This document shows positions 18,881-27,027 of a stretch of DNA of 64,000 nucleotides, one piece after another. This stretch comes from Nonlabens dokdonensis DSW-6 (GTDB lineage: Bacteria > Bacteroidota > Bacteroidia > Flavobacteriales > Flavobacteriaceae): NCBI RefSeq assembly GCF_000332115.1, contig NC_020156.1, positions 1,798,001 to 1,862,000 of the forward strand, written 5' to 3'. A program made the position numbers and the translations under genes. The notes below the pieces were generated by a model. The model was not told the origin of the DNA, made no database searches, and saw only the letters and a list, made by a program, of their open reading frames with translations. Each line of letters starts with the position of its first letter. Within the stretch, counting starts at the first letter, position 1.

Positions 18881-19900
18881 ATGCTGGATAAAGTAAAAGA
18901 ACACATTGAGAAAGTACAAGCCTTTAAAGCCGATTCTAAGGAGGCTGTAGAAGCTTTTAGAATAGAATATTTAGGTAAGAAAGGAAAGCTTAAAGACTTT
19001 TTTGACGCTTTTAAAGAAGTTCCTAATGAGCAAAAGAAAGCTTTTGGTCAGGCAATCAATGAATTAAAGCAAAAAGCCAGTGAAAAAGTAAATTCCTTAA
19101 AAGAAAACCTTGAATCTAAAGAAGAAGAGGCTGGTATTTATGGAGATCTAACACGTTCTGGCTATCCGCTAGAAATAGGAGCAAGACATCCTATTTCTAT
19201 TGTTAAGAATCAAATCATTGATGTTTTCTCTCGTATAGGATTTAATGTAAGTGAAGGTCCAGAAATAGAAGACGACTGGCACAATTTTACTGCGTTGAAT
19301 TTACCTGCTCATCATCCAGCACGAGATATGCAGGATACTTTTTTTATACAGACAGATCCAGATGTACTTTTAAGAACGCATACTTCTAGTGTACAGGTGC
19401 GTTATATGGAAGATAACAAGCCGCCTATTAGAACGATTTCTCCTGGACGTGTTTTCCGTAATGAGGCGATCAGTGCTCGTGCACACTGTATATTTCATCA
19501 AGTAGAAGGATTGTATATTGATAAAGATGTGAGTTTTGCAGACATGAAGCAAACGCTATTGCATTTTACTCAAGAAATGTTTGGTAAATCACAAATACGT
19601 TTGCGACCTTCTTACTTTCCGTTTACGGAACCTAGTGCAGAGATCGATATCTATTGGGGTCTAGAAACTGAAACCGATTATAGAATCACAAAAGGAACTG
19701 GCTGGCTAGAAATAGGTGGTTGTGGTATGGTAGATCCTTCCGTGCTTACCAATTGTGGTATCGATCCTGAAGAATACAGTGGTTTTGCCTTTGGAATGGG
19801 TGTGGAGCGCATTGCAATGTTGTTGTATCAAATAGGTGATATCCGTATGTTTTTTGAAAACGATGTTCGTTTCTTGAAGCAGTTCTCTAACGCTTTGTAA
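18881..19900 (+). CDS. pheS: Phenylalanyl-tRNA synthetase alpha subunit
   Basis: PheS charges tRNA-Phe as an (alpha-beta)2 enzyme with PheT, which is not in this window. The 339-residue protein has an N-terminal coiled coil over about residues 1-90 and then the class II core: HPARDMQDTFF (motif 1 region), RVFRNEAISARAHCIFHQVEG (motif 2) and GFAFGMGVERIAMLLY (motif 3). Length and order are normal. A small gene follows after only two bases. Confidence 0.96.
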   Translation: MLDKVKEHIEKVQAFKADSKEAVEAFRIEYLGKKGKLKDFFDAFKEVPNEQKKAFGQAINELKQKASEKVNSLKENLESKEEEAGIYGDLTRSGYPLEIGARHPISIVKNQIIDVFSRIGFNVSEGPEIEDDWHNFTALNLPAHHPARDMQDTFFIQTDPDVLLRTHTSSVQVRYMEDNKPPIRTISPGRVFRNEAISARAHCIFHQVEGLYIDKDVSFADMKQTLLHFTQEMFGKSQIRLRPSYFPFTEPSAEIDIYWGLETETDYRITKGTGWLEIGGCGMVDPSVLTNCGIDPEEYSGFAFGMGVERIAMLLYQIGDIRMFFENDVRFLKQFSNAL

Positions 19901-19902
19901 AA

Positions 19903-20331
19903 GTGATTTCAAAACTAATTTTTGTTTATAATGCTAACTCTGGAGCGCTCAATTCGCTTATGGATAGCGCGCATAAAATTATAAGTCCTAAAACTTACGA
20001 TTGTAAGTTGTGCGATCTTACTTATGATGTGTTTAAAGAAAATGAGTTGTGGTCTCGCTTTCGCGAAAGCGTAACACATAACTACCCTAATTTACAGTTA
20101 GAGTTTCTTCATAAAAATGAGTTTGAAAAGGTATATTGGTCTAAATGGTTGCCTAAATACAGCTATCCTATTATATTGAGTGTAAGTGATGAGGAGCAGG
20201 ATTATAATGATGGTTTTGGTACTAATTCTGGGATGGATATATTTTTAAGTACTGAAGAAATGAATGTTATAATGGAGTTGCCAGAGCTGATTAAAGCTAT
20301 AGAAACTAGATTAAATCTAAGTTTTCCTTAA
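19903..20331 (+). CDS. Small protein with CxxC near N-terminus, unknown
   Basis: The 142-residue product starts at GTG 19903, two bases after the pheS stop, so it is probably co-transcribed with it. FVYNANSGALNSLMDSAHK and DCKLCDLTYDVF are the most distinctive parts; the CxxC could be redox-active or bind a metal. No known domain is recognised. A palindrome copy in frame encodes RFRES, so the protein contains the repeat peptide SRFRESV. The TAA stop lies inside a perfect 38-bp inverted repeat. Confidence 0.7.
   Translation: MISKLIFVYNANSGALNSLMDSAHKIISPKTYDCKLCDLTYDVFKENELWSRFRESVTHNYPNLQLEFLHKNEFEKVYWSKWLPKYSYPIILSVSDEEQDYNDGFGTNSGMDIFLSTEEMNVIMELPELIKAIETRLNLSFP
20056..20071. repeat. 16-bp palindrome copy 5 (in small gene after pheS)
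   Basis: Perfect CGCTTTCGCGAAAGCG, in frame, encoding RFRES. Confidence 0.95.
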
Positions 20332-20360
20332 GGGCAGAATTAATTCTGCCCTTAAGGAAA
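20323..20360. repeat. Perfect 38-bp inverted repeat overlapping a stop codon
   Basis: Arms tttccttaagggcagaatt (20323-20341) and aattctgcccttaaggaaa (20342-20360) are exact reverse complements with no loop. The TAA stop of the preceding gene (20329-20331) lies within the left arm. There is no T-tract on the plus strand, so it may be a processing hairpin or attenuator and not a classic terminator. Downstream, 20361-20452 is open in one frame and encodes a charged peptide (EYECEILYHEKYQ...) without a start, possibly the tail of a lost gene. Confidence 0.8.
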
Positions 20361-20449
20361 GAATATGAATGTGAAATATTGTATCATGAGAAATATCAAA
20401 TCGAGGAAACAGACCAGTTCATCAAGCAGATAAAAGATAAATTGAAAGC

Positions 20450-20848
20450 ATGAAAAAAGATATTGTAATTCCAGTAGTGAAAGATGTTCACATCGCTATT
20501 CTTAAAGAATGGAACAAAGATTTTACTTCTCAAGACTGGATGGTTTACTTGATTAACGATACTCGAGAGCCGCTAGAATCAGTAATGATTATGAGTAGAG
20601 GAAAAAACCGCGATGGTCGTAAGACATCTACTTTGAGACATGCTTATAAGGTAGTCGCTGCAAAAAGTGCTATAAAAGTAGAGTTAATTATGGAAGAGGT
20701 GTTTCCCTTCTTAAACGAGTTTATTCTTACTTATTTCTCAGGAAGTACCTTATATGATAAAACATTTATGGCTGCGCCCAATACAATTAGCGAGAAAAAC
20801 TTCACCATTTTACCAGTTCTTGAAAAGGAAGGATTTTTGTTAAAGTAA
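20450..20848 (+). CDS. Conserved-looking small cytosolic protein, unknown
   Basis: The 132-residue protein has no signal peptide or membrane helix. Its sequence (VHIAILKEWNKDFTSQDWMVYLIND, MSRGKNRDGRKTSTLRHAYKV) looks like a compact alpha/beta domain with a basic central stretch. I recall similar short proteins near pheS in Flavobacteriia but know no function. Its ATG overlaps the stop of the startless open frame at 20361-20452. Confidence 0.7.
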   Translation: MKKDIVIPVVKDVHIAILKEWNKDFTSQDWMVYLINDTREPLESVMIMSRGKNRDGRKTSTLRHAYKVVAAKSAIKVELIMEEVFPFLNEFILTYFSGSTLYDKTFMAAPNTISEKNFTILPVLEKEGFLLK

Positions 20849-21050
20849 GAAGTTAGATAGCTTTCGCTGGATCAAATATCCAAAAGAATAAGTTTCAGCA
20901 GTTTTTTATTTCCTATCATGAGCTGAATCACAAATTTTCCCAAAAAAGCGTTTTTATAGTTAATACGTAGTTAAAGAGAGTTAGTTCCCTAGAATTAAGG
21001 CACTAAGTAATTGTAATAGAAAACAAACAAAAATTAAAAAACTTACAATT

Positions 21051-21572
21051 ATGAAAAAATCAAAATTAATGGGCTTTGCCTTAGCAGCAGTAGTATTTTT
21101 TACAGGATCAATTGCACAAGCACAAACTAACATTGTGGAAGGAGCAGTAGCTTCTGATGCACATACGACACTTGTTGCAGCTGTAAAAGCAGCAGATTTA
21201 GTGGAAACATTATCTGGTGAAGGGCCATTTACTGTATTTGCACCGACTAATGCAGCATTTGATAAATTACCAGAAGGAACTGTAGCAAATTTATTAAAGC
21301 CAGAAAATAAAAAGACTTTACAAACAGTATTAACGTACCATGTAATTGCTGGAAAGTTTAATGCGAAAGATGTAATAGCTTTAATCAAGAAAAATAACGG
21401 CTATGCAACTGTAAAAACAGTAGCTGGAGCAGAGTTGACTTTATACTTGAAAGACAGTAAAGTAATGGTAAAAGACGGAAACGGAAATAGTGCCACAGTA
21501 ACTGCAGCCGATTTAGATCAAACTAACGGAGTAATTCACGTTGTGGACTCTGTACTACTTCCTAAAATGTAA
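21051..21572 (+). CDS. Secreted fasciclin (FAS1) domain protein
   Basis: The 173-residue protein has a signal peptide ending near SIAQAQT and a single FAS1 domain. NIVEGAVASDAHTTLVAAVKAADL and GPFTVFAPTNAAFDKLPEGT form the first conserved box (H1) and NGVIHVVDSVLLPK the second (H2). FAS1 domains mediate adhesion or bind small molecules at the cell surface. Its 5' leader holds A-rich sequence but no clear regulator site, and a strong terminator follows. Confidence 0.92.
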   Translation: MKKSKLMGFALAAVVFFTGSIAQAQTNIVEGAVASDAHTTLVAAVKAADLVETLSGEGPFTVFAPTNAAFDKLPEGTVANLLKPENKKTLQTVLTYHVIAGKFNAKDVIALIKKNNGYATVKTVAGAELTLYLKDSKVMVKDGNGNSATVTAADLDQTNGVIHVVDSVLLPKM

Positions 21573-21596
21573 ATCCCTAATTACATTTTAAGAAAG

Positions 21597-21623
21597 AAAC
21601 CCCAAGCGCAAGCTTGGGGTTTT
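21597..21623 (+). terminator. Intrinsic terminator after the fasciclin gene
   Basis: An 11-bp stem, aaaccccaagc paired with gcttggggttt, is followed by tgttgtttt. It lies between two convergent genes and can probably serve both. Confidence 0.85.
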
Positions 21624-21642
21624 GTTGTTTTAAAAAAGTCGT

Positions 21643-22176
21643 TTATTCCACAAACCTCTTATCAGTTTCCATAGTTGTACCACAGTTGTCGCAATTTCTT
21701 AACTCTTCACTTGCATAGTATTCTTTAAATCTAGGTAAGAAATCCTTTTCTATATTATCTAGCTTGAAATAGGTCTCGTGTAATTTATGATTACAATTAT
21801 CACAATACCATAGTAATCCATCAACAGCATTTGCACTGCTGCGTTTGCGTTCTATGACAAGACCTATGGAGTTCTCATGTCTTACTGGAGAATGAGGTAC
21901 TTTTCCAGGATGTAAATACATATCTCCAGGACCTAGTTTCATTGTGCGTTTTTTACCATCTTCCTGAATATGAACTTCAATATGACCTTCTAGCTGATAA
22001 AAAAGCTCCTCAGTTTCATTATAGTGATAATCTTTGCGAGCATTAGGTCCAGCCACGATCATGACGATATAATCACCTGCATCTTTATACAGGTTTTTAT
22101 TTCCTACTGGTGGTTTTAAAAGATCTCGATTCTCCTCAATCCATTTATTAAGATTGAATGGTGCTTGAATAGGCAT
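21643..22176 (-). CDS. 3-Hydroxyanthranilate 3,4-dioxygenase
   Basis: This enzyme of the tryptophan/kynurenine pathway opens the ring of 3-hydroxyanthranilate on the way to quinolinate. The 177-residue cupin has the iron-site residues in DYHYNETEELFYQLEG (His and Glu) and PGKVPHSPVRH (His). The C-terminus keeps the rubredoxin-like double CxxC of the bacterial enzymes (WYCDNCNHK and LRNCDNCGTTM). It is a single gene; other kynurenine genes are not nearby. Confidence 0.93.
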   Translation of the reverse strand: MPIQAPFNLNKWIEENRDLLKPPVGNKNLYKDAGDYIVMIVAGPNARKDYHYNETEELFYQLEGHIEVHIQEDGKKRTMKLGPGDMYLHPGKVPHSPVRHENSIGLVIERKRSSANAVDGLLWYCDNCNHKLHETYFKLDNIEKDFLPRFKEYYASEELRNCDNCGTTMETDKRFVE

Positions 22177-22266
22177 GGTAATATGTTTTAGGATTTTAAA
22201 GGTAAGAAATTCTATTACATACTAATTATTCTGCAAAGGCAGAATCACCAATATTCATCCAAATTA

Positions 22267-23220
22267 TTACGCCAGCGACTTTTTTATTTCTGCCATCAAC
22301 TCTTTTCCTCCTTGAGAAAGAACTTTTTGTGATTGCGCTTTCGCGAAAGCGAGACATTCTTCCATCTCTACGTTATCGTACCACGACATCGTATCAGTTA
22401 CATCTATTCTTTGCTTGCCATCTAAGCTCATAAGTGTTCCTGTAAAATAAAGCTGGTCGTTTTTTACCGTTGCGATAGCACCGATAGGAGCGGTACAGCC
22501 GCCTTCTAAGTCGCGTAAGAAAGCTCTTTCTATATCTACACAAAATGCTGTTTTTTGATGATTTAACGCGGCTGCAGCTTTCAGAACTTCTGTATTAGCC
22601 TTCATGGCGGCAATCATCATGGCACCTTGTGCTGGAGCAGGAATAAAGCTGTCTAGATCTGTGTATTCAAAGCCATAGGTAGCTTTGAGTTGAGCCAGTA
22701 AACCTATGCGATCGAGTCCTGCTTTTGCAAAGATAGCTGCATTCCAGTCGGTGTTGGTTTTTAATTTTGATAACCTAGTATTCACGTTACCGCGTAAATC
22801 AACAACTTTATGATGGCTGTACATATTCAACCACTGAGATTTACGTCTTAAACTACCTGTTGCGATGGTCGTTTCTTCGTCTGGATTAAAACTTTTCTTA
22901 TAAACTAAAATGTCTTTACTTGACGCGCGTTCCATTACTGCAACTTGCACCATTCCTTTAGGTAATTGTGTCGGAACATCTTTAAGACTGTGCACGGCGA
23001 TGTCAATTTCTCCTTTTACTAGAGCGACATCAAGAGTTTTAGTAAAAATACCAGTGATTCCCATCTCGTAAAGAGGTTCTGTAAGGTTAAGATCTCCTTG
23101 AGATTTTACTGGAAACAACTCTGTTTTGTGACCTAATGCTTCCAGTTGCGATTGCACTGTTTTTGCCTGCCACATAGCTAGCTCGCTATCTCTGGTTCCT
23201 ATTTTTATTACTTTGGACAT
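22267..23220 (-). CDS. hemC: Porphobilinogen deaminase (hydroxymethylbilane synthase)
   Basis: HemC joins four porphobilinogen units into hydroxymethylbilane in heme synthesis. The 317-residue protein shows KIGTRDSELAMWQAKTVQ at the start, HSLKDVPTQLPKG with the catalytic Asp region, RRKSQWLNMY, DLRGNVNTRLSKL and the cofactor loop Cys in LEGGCTAPIGA. A palindrome copy encodes CLAFAKAQ in the C-terminal helix. hemA lies immediately upstream on the same strand (55-base gap), so they form a heme operon. Confidence 0.96.
   Translation of the reverse strand: MSKVIKIGTRDSELAMWQAKTVQSQLEALGHKTELFPVKSQGDLNLTEPLYEMGITGIFTKTLDVALVKGEIDIAVHSLKDVPTQLPKGMVQVAVMERASSKDILVYKKSFNPDEETTIATGSLRRKSQWLNMYSHHKVVDLRGNVNTRLSKLKTNTDWNAAIFAKAGLDRIGLLAQLKATYGFEYTDLDSFIPAPAQGAMMIAAMKANTEVLKAAAALNHQKTAFCVDIERAFLRDLEGGCTAPIGAIATVKNDQLYFTGTLMSLDGKQRIDVTDTMSWYDNVEMEECLAFAKAQSQKVLSQGGKELMAEIKKSLA
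22336..22351. repeat. 16-bp palindrome copy 6 (in hemC)
   Basis: Perfect CGCTTTCGCGAAAGCG, in frame, encoding AFAKA near the C-terminus of HemC. Confidence 0.95.
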
Positions 23221-23275
23221 GCTACTAATTCTTGATGTTTTGGTTGAGAGATGGAAGTGCGAACAAAAAATGAAG

Positions 23276-24529
23276 TTAAGAACTCAATTGCTCCAGCTTA
23301 AAAACCTTGTTAAGTAAGTCGATAGCTTCTTCAGTACTTTCTTCTTCGTCTCTTAAGTGATTTGCAAAATGTCCCGCTATTTTCTGAATGATTTTATCGG
23401 CAATTAAATCAGCTTGTTCTTGATTAAAGTCGGTAATCTTTGTTCTATTTCCTTTTATTTCAGAATCCTTAAGAGCAGAAAGTTTTGTTTTTAAGGCATT
23501 CATCGTAGGTGCAAAACGACGCGATTCTTGCCATTGCTTGAACTCTGCGTGAATGTTATTGATAATTTCTTGAGCTTGTGGTATAAAATGCCCTCTATTT
23601 TCAATCGTGCGATTAGTCACTTGCGATAATTCGTCTAAATGTACTAAAGTCACATGATCTAATTCCTTAACATTTTCATTTACGTTTTTAGGAATAGATA
23701 GGTCAAGAATTAATAAAGGTTTGTTCGTAAATATCAAATCTTTAGAAACAGTAGGGTTTTGCGCTCCTGTAGCAACTATAAGAATATCGCTTTGTGCAAT
23801 TTGTTCTTCTAGTTGAGCGTAGTCTCTGACGATTAAGTCAAATTTTCCAGCAATACGTTCAGCTTTGTCCTTAGTTCTATTAATTAATGTAATTTCCTTA
23901 TTCTGCGTGTGTTTAATAAGGTTCTCACAGGTATTGCGCCCTATTTTTCCAGTACCGAATAATGTGATGTTTTGACTAGAGTCTTTAGAAAAATTCTCAA
24001 GTATGTATTGAACGCTTGCAAAACTTACCGAGGTAGCGCCGCTACTCAAATCTGTTTCGGTTTTAATGCGTTTACTTGCTTGAATAACCGCGTTGATCAA
24101 TCGTTCCATATATGGATTGATCAACTGGTGTTCTTTAGATCTTTTAAAGGCAAGTTTTAATTGTCCTATGATTTCAAAATCTCCTAAAATCTGACTATCT
24201 AATCCAGTTCCTACACTAAAAAGGTGATCATTTGCTTTCTCATTTTTGTGAACGTAGGCAATTTTCTCAAACTCTTCTACAGTACCATGAGAGTGTTCAC
24301 ATAGTAACTTTATAAGCTGAAAAGGATGTTGGGCAAACCCATATAACTCGGTACGGTTACATGTAGAAATGACAGCTAATGAAGGAATTCCTTCTGCTTT
24401 GGCTTGAGTCAGTACATTTTCAATAGCATCTGCGCTAAGAGAAAAAGCACCACGTGTCTCGGCATCTGCCTTGCGGTAACTTATTCCTATTGCGTAAAAA
24501 GTATGATGTCTTGCTGCTGCCGCGGCCAT
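23276..24529 (-). CDS. hemA: Glutamyl-tRNA reductase
   Basis: HemA reduces Glu-tRNA to glutamate-1-semialdehyde, the first step of the C5 heme pathway. The 417-residue protein has the catalytic Cys in VISTCNRTELYG, SQILGDFEIIGQLK, the NADPH-binding region TLFGTGKIGRNTCENL and an SIPKNVNENV segment. It ends in the family's helical dimerisation domain. hemC follows on the same strand. A divergent AraC regulator gene starts 190 bases upstream and may control the operon, as this arrangement is common in Flavobacteriia. Confidence 0.96.
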   Translation of the reverse strand: MAAAAARHHTFYAIGISYRKADAETRGAFSLSADAIENVLTQAKAEGIPSLAVISTCNRTELYGFAQHPFQLIKLLCEHSHGTVEEFEKIAYVHKNEKANDHLFSVGTGLDSQILGDFEIIGQLKLAFKRSKEHQLINPYMERLINAVIQASKRIKTETDLSSGATSVSFASVQYILENFSKDSSQNITLFGTGKIGRNTCENLIKHTQNKEITLINRTKDKAERIAGKFDLIVRDYAQLEEQIAQSDILIVATGAQNPTVSKDLIFTNKPLLILDLSIPKNVNENVKELDHVTLVHLDELSQVTNRTIENRGHFIPQAQEIINNIHAEFKQWQESRRFAPTMNALKTKLSALKDSEIKGNRTKITDFNQEQADLIADKIIQKIAGHFANHLRDEEESTEEAIDLLNKVFKLEQLSS

Positions 24530-24664
24530 AAATTCTTTTCTGTAGTAGTCGACAAAATTAAACCAGCATTAGCTATAAAAACAACGCTATAGGTTCCTTT
24601 TTCGTCGCTATGAGTTATCTTTGCTGTATCAAACTGTATAGTAGACTATTGGTGGTGTTTGTCT

Positions 24665-24680
24665 CGCTTTCGCGAAAGCG
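24665..24680. repeat. 16-bp palindrome copy 7 (intergenic hemA/araC)
   Basis: Perfect CGCTTTCGCGAAAGCG in the divergent spacer, about 40 bases before the AraC-family ATG. Confidence 0.95.
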
Positions 24681-24720
24681 GAATAACCACTATTTAGAGT
24701 CATTTTAAATAAGAGTATTT

Positions 24721-25596
24721 ATGGAAAACATCGCTAAAGGTGCTGCCGAAATTACCATTATAGAAGATGGATTTCACGTGATAAGATTGAAAAATGATAG
24801 TGCTGAAAAAGCTGTTTTTGAGCATCATGTAGATAGTAATTTTTTACAATTTCATTATTGTCTGAAAGGAAACGTGCAACTCGCTTTTAATCAAGGGAGT
24901 TATAAGCTTGATCTCAAAGAGCAAAACTCTTATTTATTGTATAATCCATCTAGAGATTTACCGATGGATTTAAGTATTTCTCCTCAAACATGGTTTGTAT
25001 CGGTATTGATTTCTATAAAGAAATTTCACTCGCTTTTCTCTCCAGATGCAGAACATGTGAGTTTTTTAAGTCCAGAAAATAAGGACAAAAAATACTACGT
25101 AGACGGTAAGATATCACCATCAATGGCGGTGGCATTACACCAGTTGATGAATTACAATTTAAATGATACTATTAAACAGTTGTACTTTAAAGGTAAATCT
25201 TATGAGTTGTTATCACTTTATTTCAATAGAGAAGAAGATGCCAATCTAGAAGCATGCCCTTTTCTGGCCGATGAAGAAAATATGCGTAAAATAAAACGAG
25301 CCAAAGAAATAGTTATTGAGCGCATGATCGACTTACCGTCATTACCAGATCTTGCTTTAGAAATAGGTCTGTCTCTTAAAAAATTAAAAGAAGGATTCAA
25401 AGAAGTTTATGGCGATACCGTTTACGGCTTTGCACTAGATCACAAGATGGATTATGCAAGACAATTGTTAGATACCGGGCAGTATAATGTAAATGAAGTA
25501 GGCTTAAAAGTAGGTTACAGCACTGGAAGTCATTTTATAAGTGCTTTTAAAAAGAAATACGGTACAACTCCTAAAAAATACTTATCGGGCAGTTAA
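24721..25596 (+). CDS. AraC-family transcriptional regulator beside heme genes
   Basis: The 291-residue protein has an N-terminal cupin-like sensing half (FHYCLKGNVQLAFNQGSYKL) and a C-terminal AraC double helix-turn-helix over about 195-290 (MIDLPSLPDLALEIGLSLKKLKEGFK, VNEVGLKVGYSTGSHFISAFKKKYGTTPKKYL). The divergent layout with hemA-hemC suggests control of heme synthesis, but this is contextual. Its stop lies three bases before a duplicated lhr tail, the left edge of the accessory segment that follows. Confidence 0.9.
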   Translation: MENIAKGAAEITIIEDGFHVIRLKNDSAEKAVFEHHVDSNFLQFHYCLKGNVQLAFNQGSYKLDLKEQNSYLLYNPSRDLPMDLSISPQTWFVSVLISIKKFHSLFSPDAEHVSFLSPENKDKKYYVDGKISPSMAVALHQLMNYNLNDTIKQLYFKGKSYELLSLYFNREEDANLEACPFLADEENMRKIKRAKEIVIERMIDLPSLPDLALEIGLSLKKLKEGFKEVYGDTVYGFALDHKMDYARQLLDTGQYNVNEVGLKVGYSTGSHFISAFKKKYGTTPKKYLSGS

Positions 25597-25598
25597 TG

Positions 25599-25664
25599 TC
25601 ATTCCCATTTGACTTGCATGTGCTTAATGTGATCTGCGAGCTTTTCACTAGATGTTTTTTCATT
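25599..25664 (-). pseudogene. Duplicated 3' end of the lhr-type helicase gene
   Basis: On the minus strand this encodes SSEKLADHIKHMQVKWE and a stop, against SSEKLADRIKRMQLKWE and a stop at the end of the intact helicase gene at 29192. About 50 bases align with roughly seven differences, and the reading frame and stop are kept. No homology is visible beyond the stop, and similarity fades upstream at an in-frame stop. It therefore looks like a real orthologous tail, left or brought in by recombination, and marks the left boundary of the inserted segment 25665-29191. Confidence 0.8.
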
Positions 25665-25780
25665 CTAAGAGTTTTTGAATAGCGCAAACTAGGTTAAAAA
25701 ATTTCAATACATCTTTACTTTATAATTCAAAATGTATCTTGGTGTTTTCTTTTGCTACATAAATAATTGCTAATTTATAA

Positions 25781-26956
25781 ATGGATTTTCCTTTTGACTT
25801 TGGGCAAAAAAGCTCTTTACTACTCATTTTCTTTTTTCACGGTCTAGTGTTCTCTATAATATTACTTAGACTAGGTATTGCTAATAAAAGTAAATCGAAT
25901 AAATGGCTAAGCCTTCTTTTGTTTTTATACATCATGTACATTACACCATATATGCTCGGTTATGCTAATTGGTATTCTCAAAAATTAACAAGGGAAATTC
26001 TATTTTTCATTCCTTTTATGCAGGTTTTGCTAATCGGTCCGGTCATTTATTTTTACACAAAAAGTTTGCTGAACACCAAATTCAAAATGACTAGGGCAGA
26101 TTATATTCATTTTATCCCTTGTTTTCTTTATTTAGTTTATAGTCTCATCATTTTTATTGTAGACAAAATTATTCTTGATGAATTCTATTTTTATGCTGAT
26201 GGTCGTGATAAGGACTTGGCCGACTGGTATCAATTTGCAGGATTGATTTCAATGGGATATTATTTATTGATGAGTTTGAAGTATTATGCTAGTTACAAGC
26301 AATTAGTTTTTAATACAGTAAGTTATGCTGAAAATATTTTATTCAAATGGATTCGTAATTTTTTAATTGCTTTTTTATCTCTTTTAATTTTAAGAGTTCT
26401 ATTCTTTATTTTCAATCCAGAATGGGGAGAATTTGGAAGTCAGTTTTGGTATTTTATTTCTTTTTCAATTGTCTTTTACTATATATCAGTTAACGGCTTT
26501 TCTAATGCTATAAAATCTTCTGTTTTAAATAATATCGATGTAAATAAGGTAAGTTTCTTCATGGAAGAAGACTCAAAACCAGATGTGGAGGATCAAAACA
26601 CAGAAAAAGACATCGCGCTTTGGAAACCCAAAATCCTAATTTTGATTTCTCAAGATAAGATTTATGAAAACCCTACTTTAACTTTATCTGATGTTGCTGA
26701 AAAACTTAATACCACATCAAAAACTGTCACTTCTATTGTTAAGATTGGTTTTGGCATGAATTTTAACGACTTCATTAATTATTATAGAGTACAGGCAGTA
26801 ATTGAGAAGTTAAAAAAAGGAGAGCAAAGCAGCAAAACATTATTAGGAATAGCCTTAGAATGTGGATTCAACTCTAAGGCTACGTTTAATCGGGCGTTCA
26901 AAAAACATACCTCTCTTTCTCCTAAAGAATACGCTTTTAAATTATCTAAAAAATAG
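25781..26956 (+). CDS. Membrane-bound AraC-type regulator
   Basis: Residues 1-245 contain about seven hydrophobic segments, and the C-terminal 110 residues form an AraC DNA-binding domain (LTLSDVAEKLNTTSKTVTSIVK, LLGIALECGFNSKATFNRAFKKHTSLSPKEYA). Such seven-helix/AraC fusions are a Bacteroidetes type of one-component membrane sensor. The gene is AT-rich and free of the 16-bp palindrome. Together with the serine hydrolase that follows 71 bases later it forms the cargo of a segment flanked by duplicated lhr tails. It may sense a product of, or induce, that hydrolase. Confidence 0.85.
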   Translation: MDFPFDFGQKSSLLLIFFFHGLVFSIILLRLGIANKSKSNKWLSLLLFLYIMYITPYMLGYANWYSQKLTREILFFIPFMQVLLIGPVIYFYTKSLLNTKFKMTRADYIHFIPCFLYLVYSLIIFIVDKIILDEFYFYADGRDKDLADWYQFAGLISMGYYLLMSLKYYASYKQLVFNTVSYAENILFKWIRNFLIAFLSLLILRVLFFIFNPEWGEFGSQFWYFISFSIVFYYISVNGFSNAIKSSVLNNIDVNKVSFFMEEDSKPDVEDQNTEKDIALWKPKILILISQDKIYENPTLTLSDVAEKLNTTSKTVTSIVKIGFGMNFNDFINYYRVQAVIEKLKKGEQSSKTLLGIALECGFNSKATFNRAFKKHTSLSPKEYAFKLSKK

Positions 26957-27027
26957 GTCTCAAATCTAGATTTGCAGCGTTTAGTTGAGAATTAACCTTG
27001 ACTTTTGTTATAAATATTATTCTAGTC

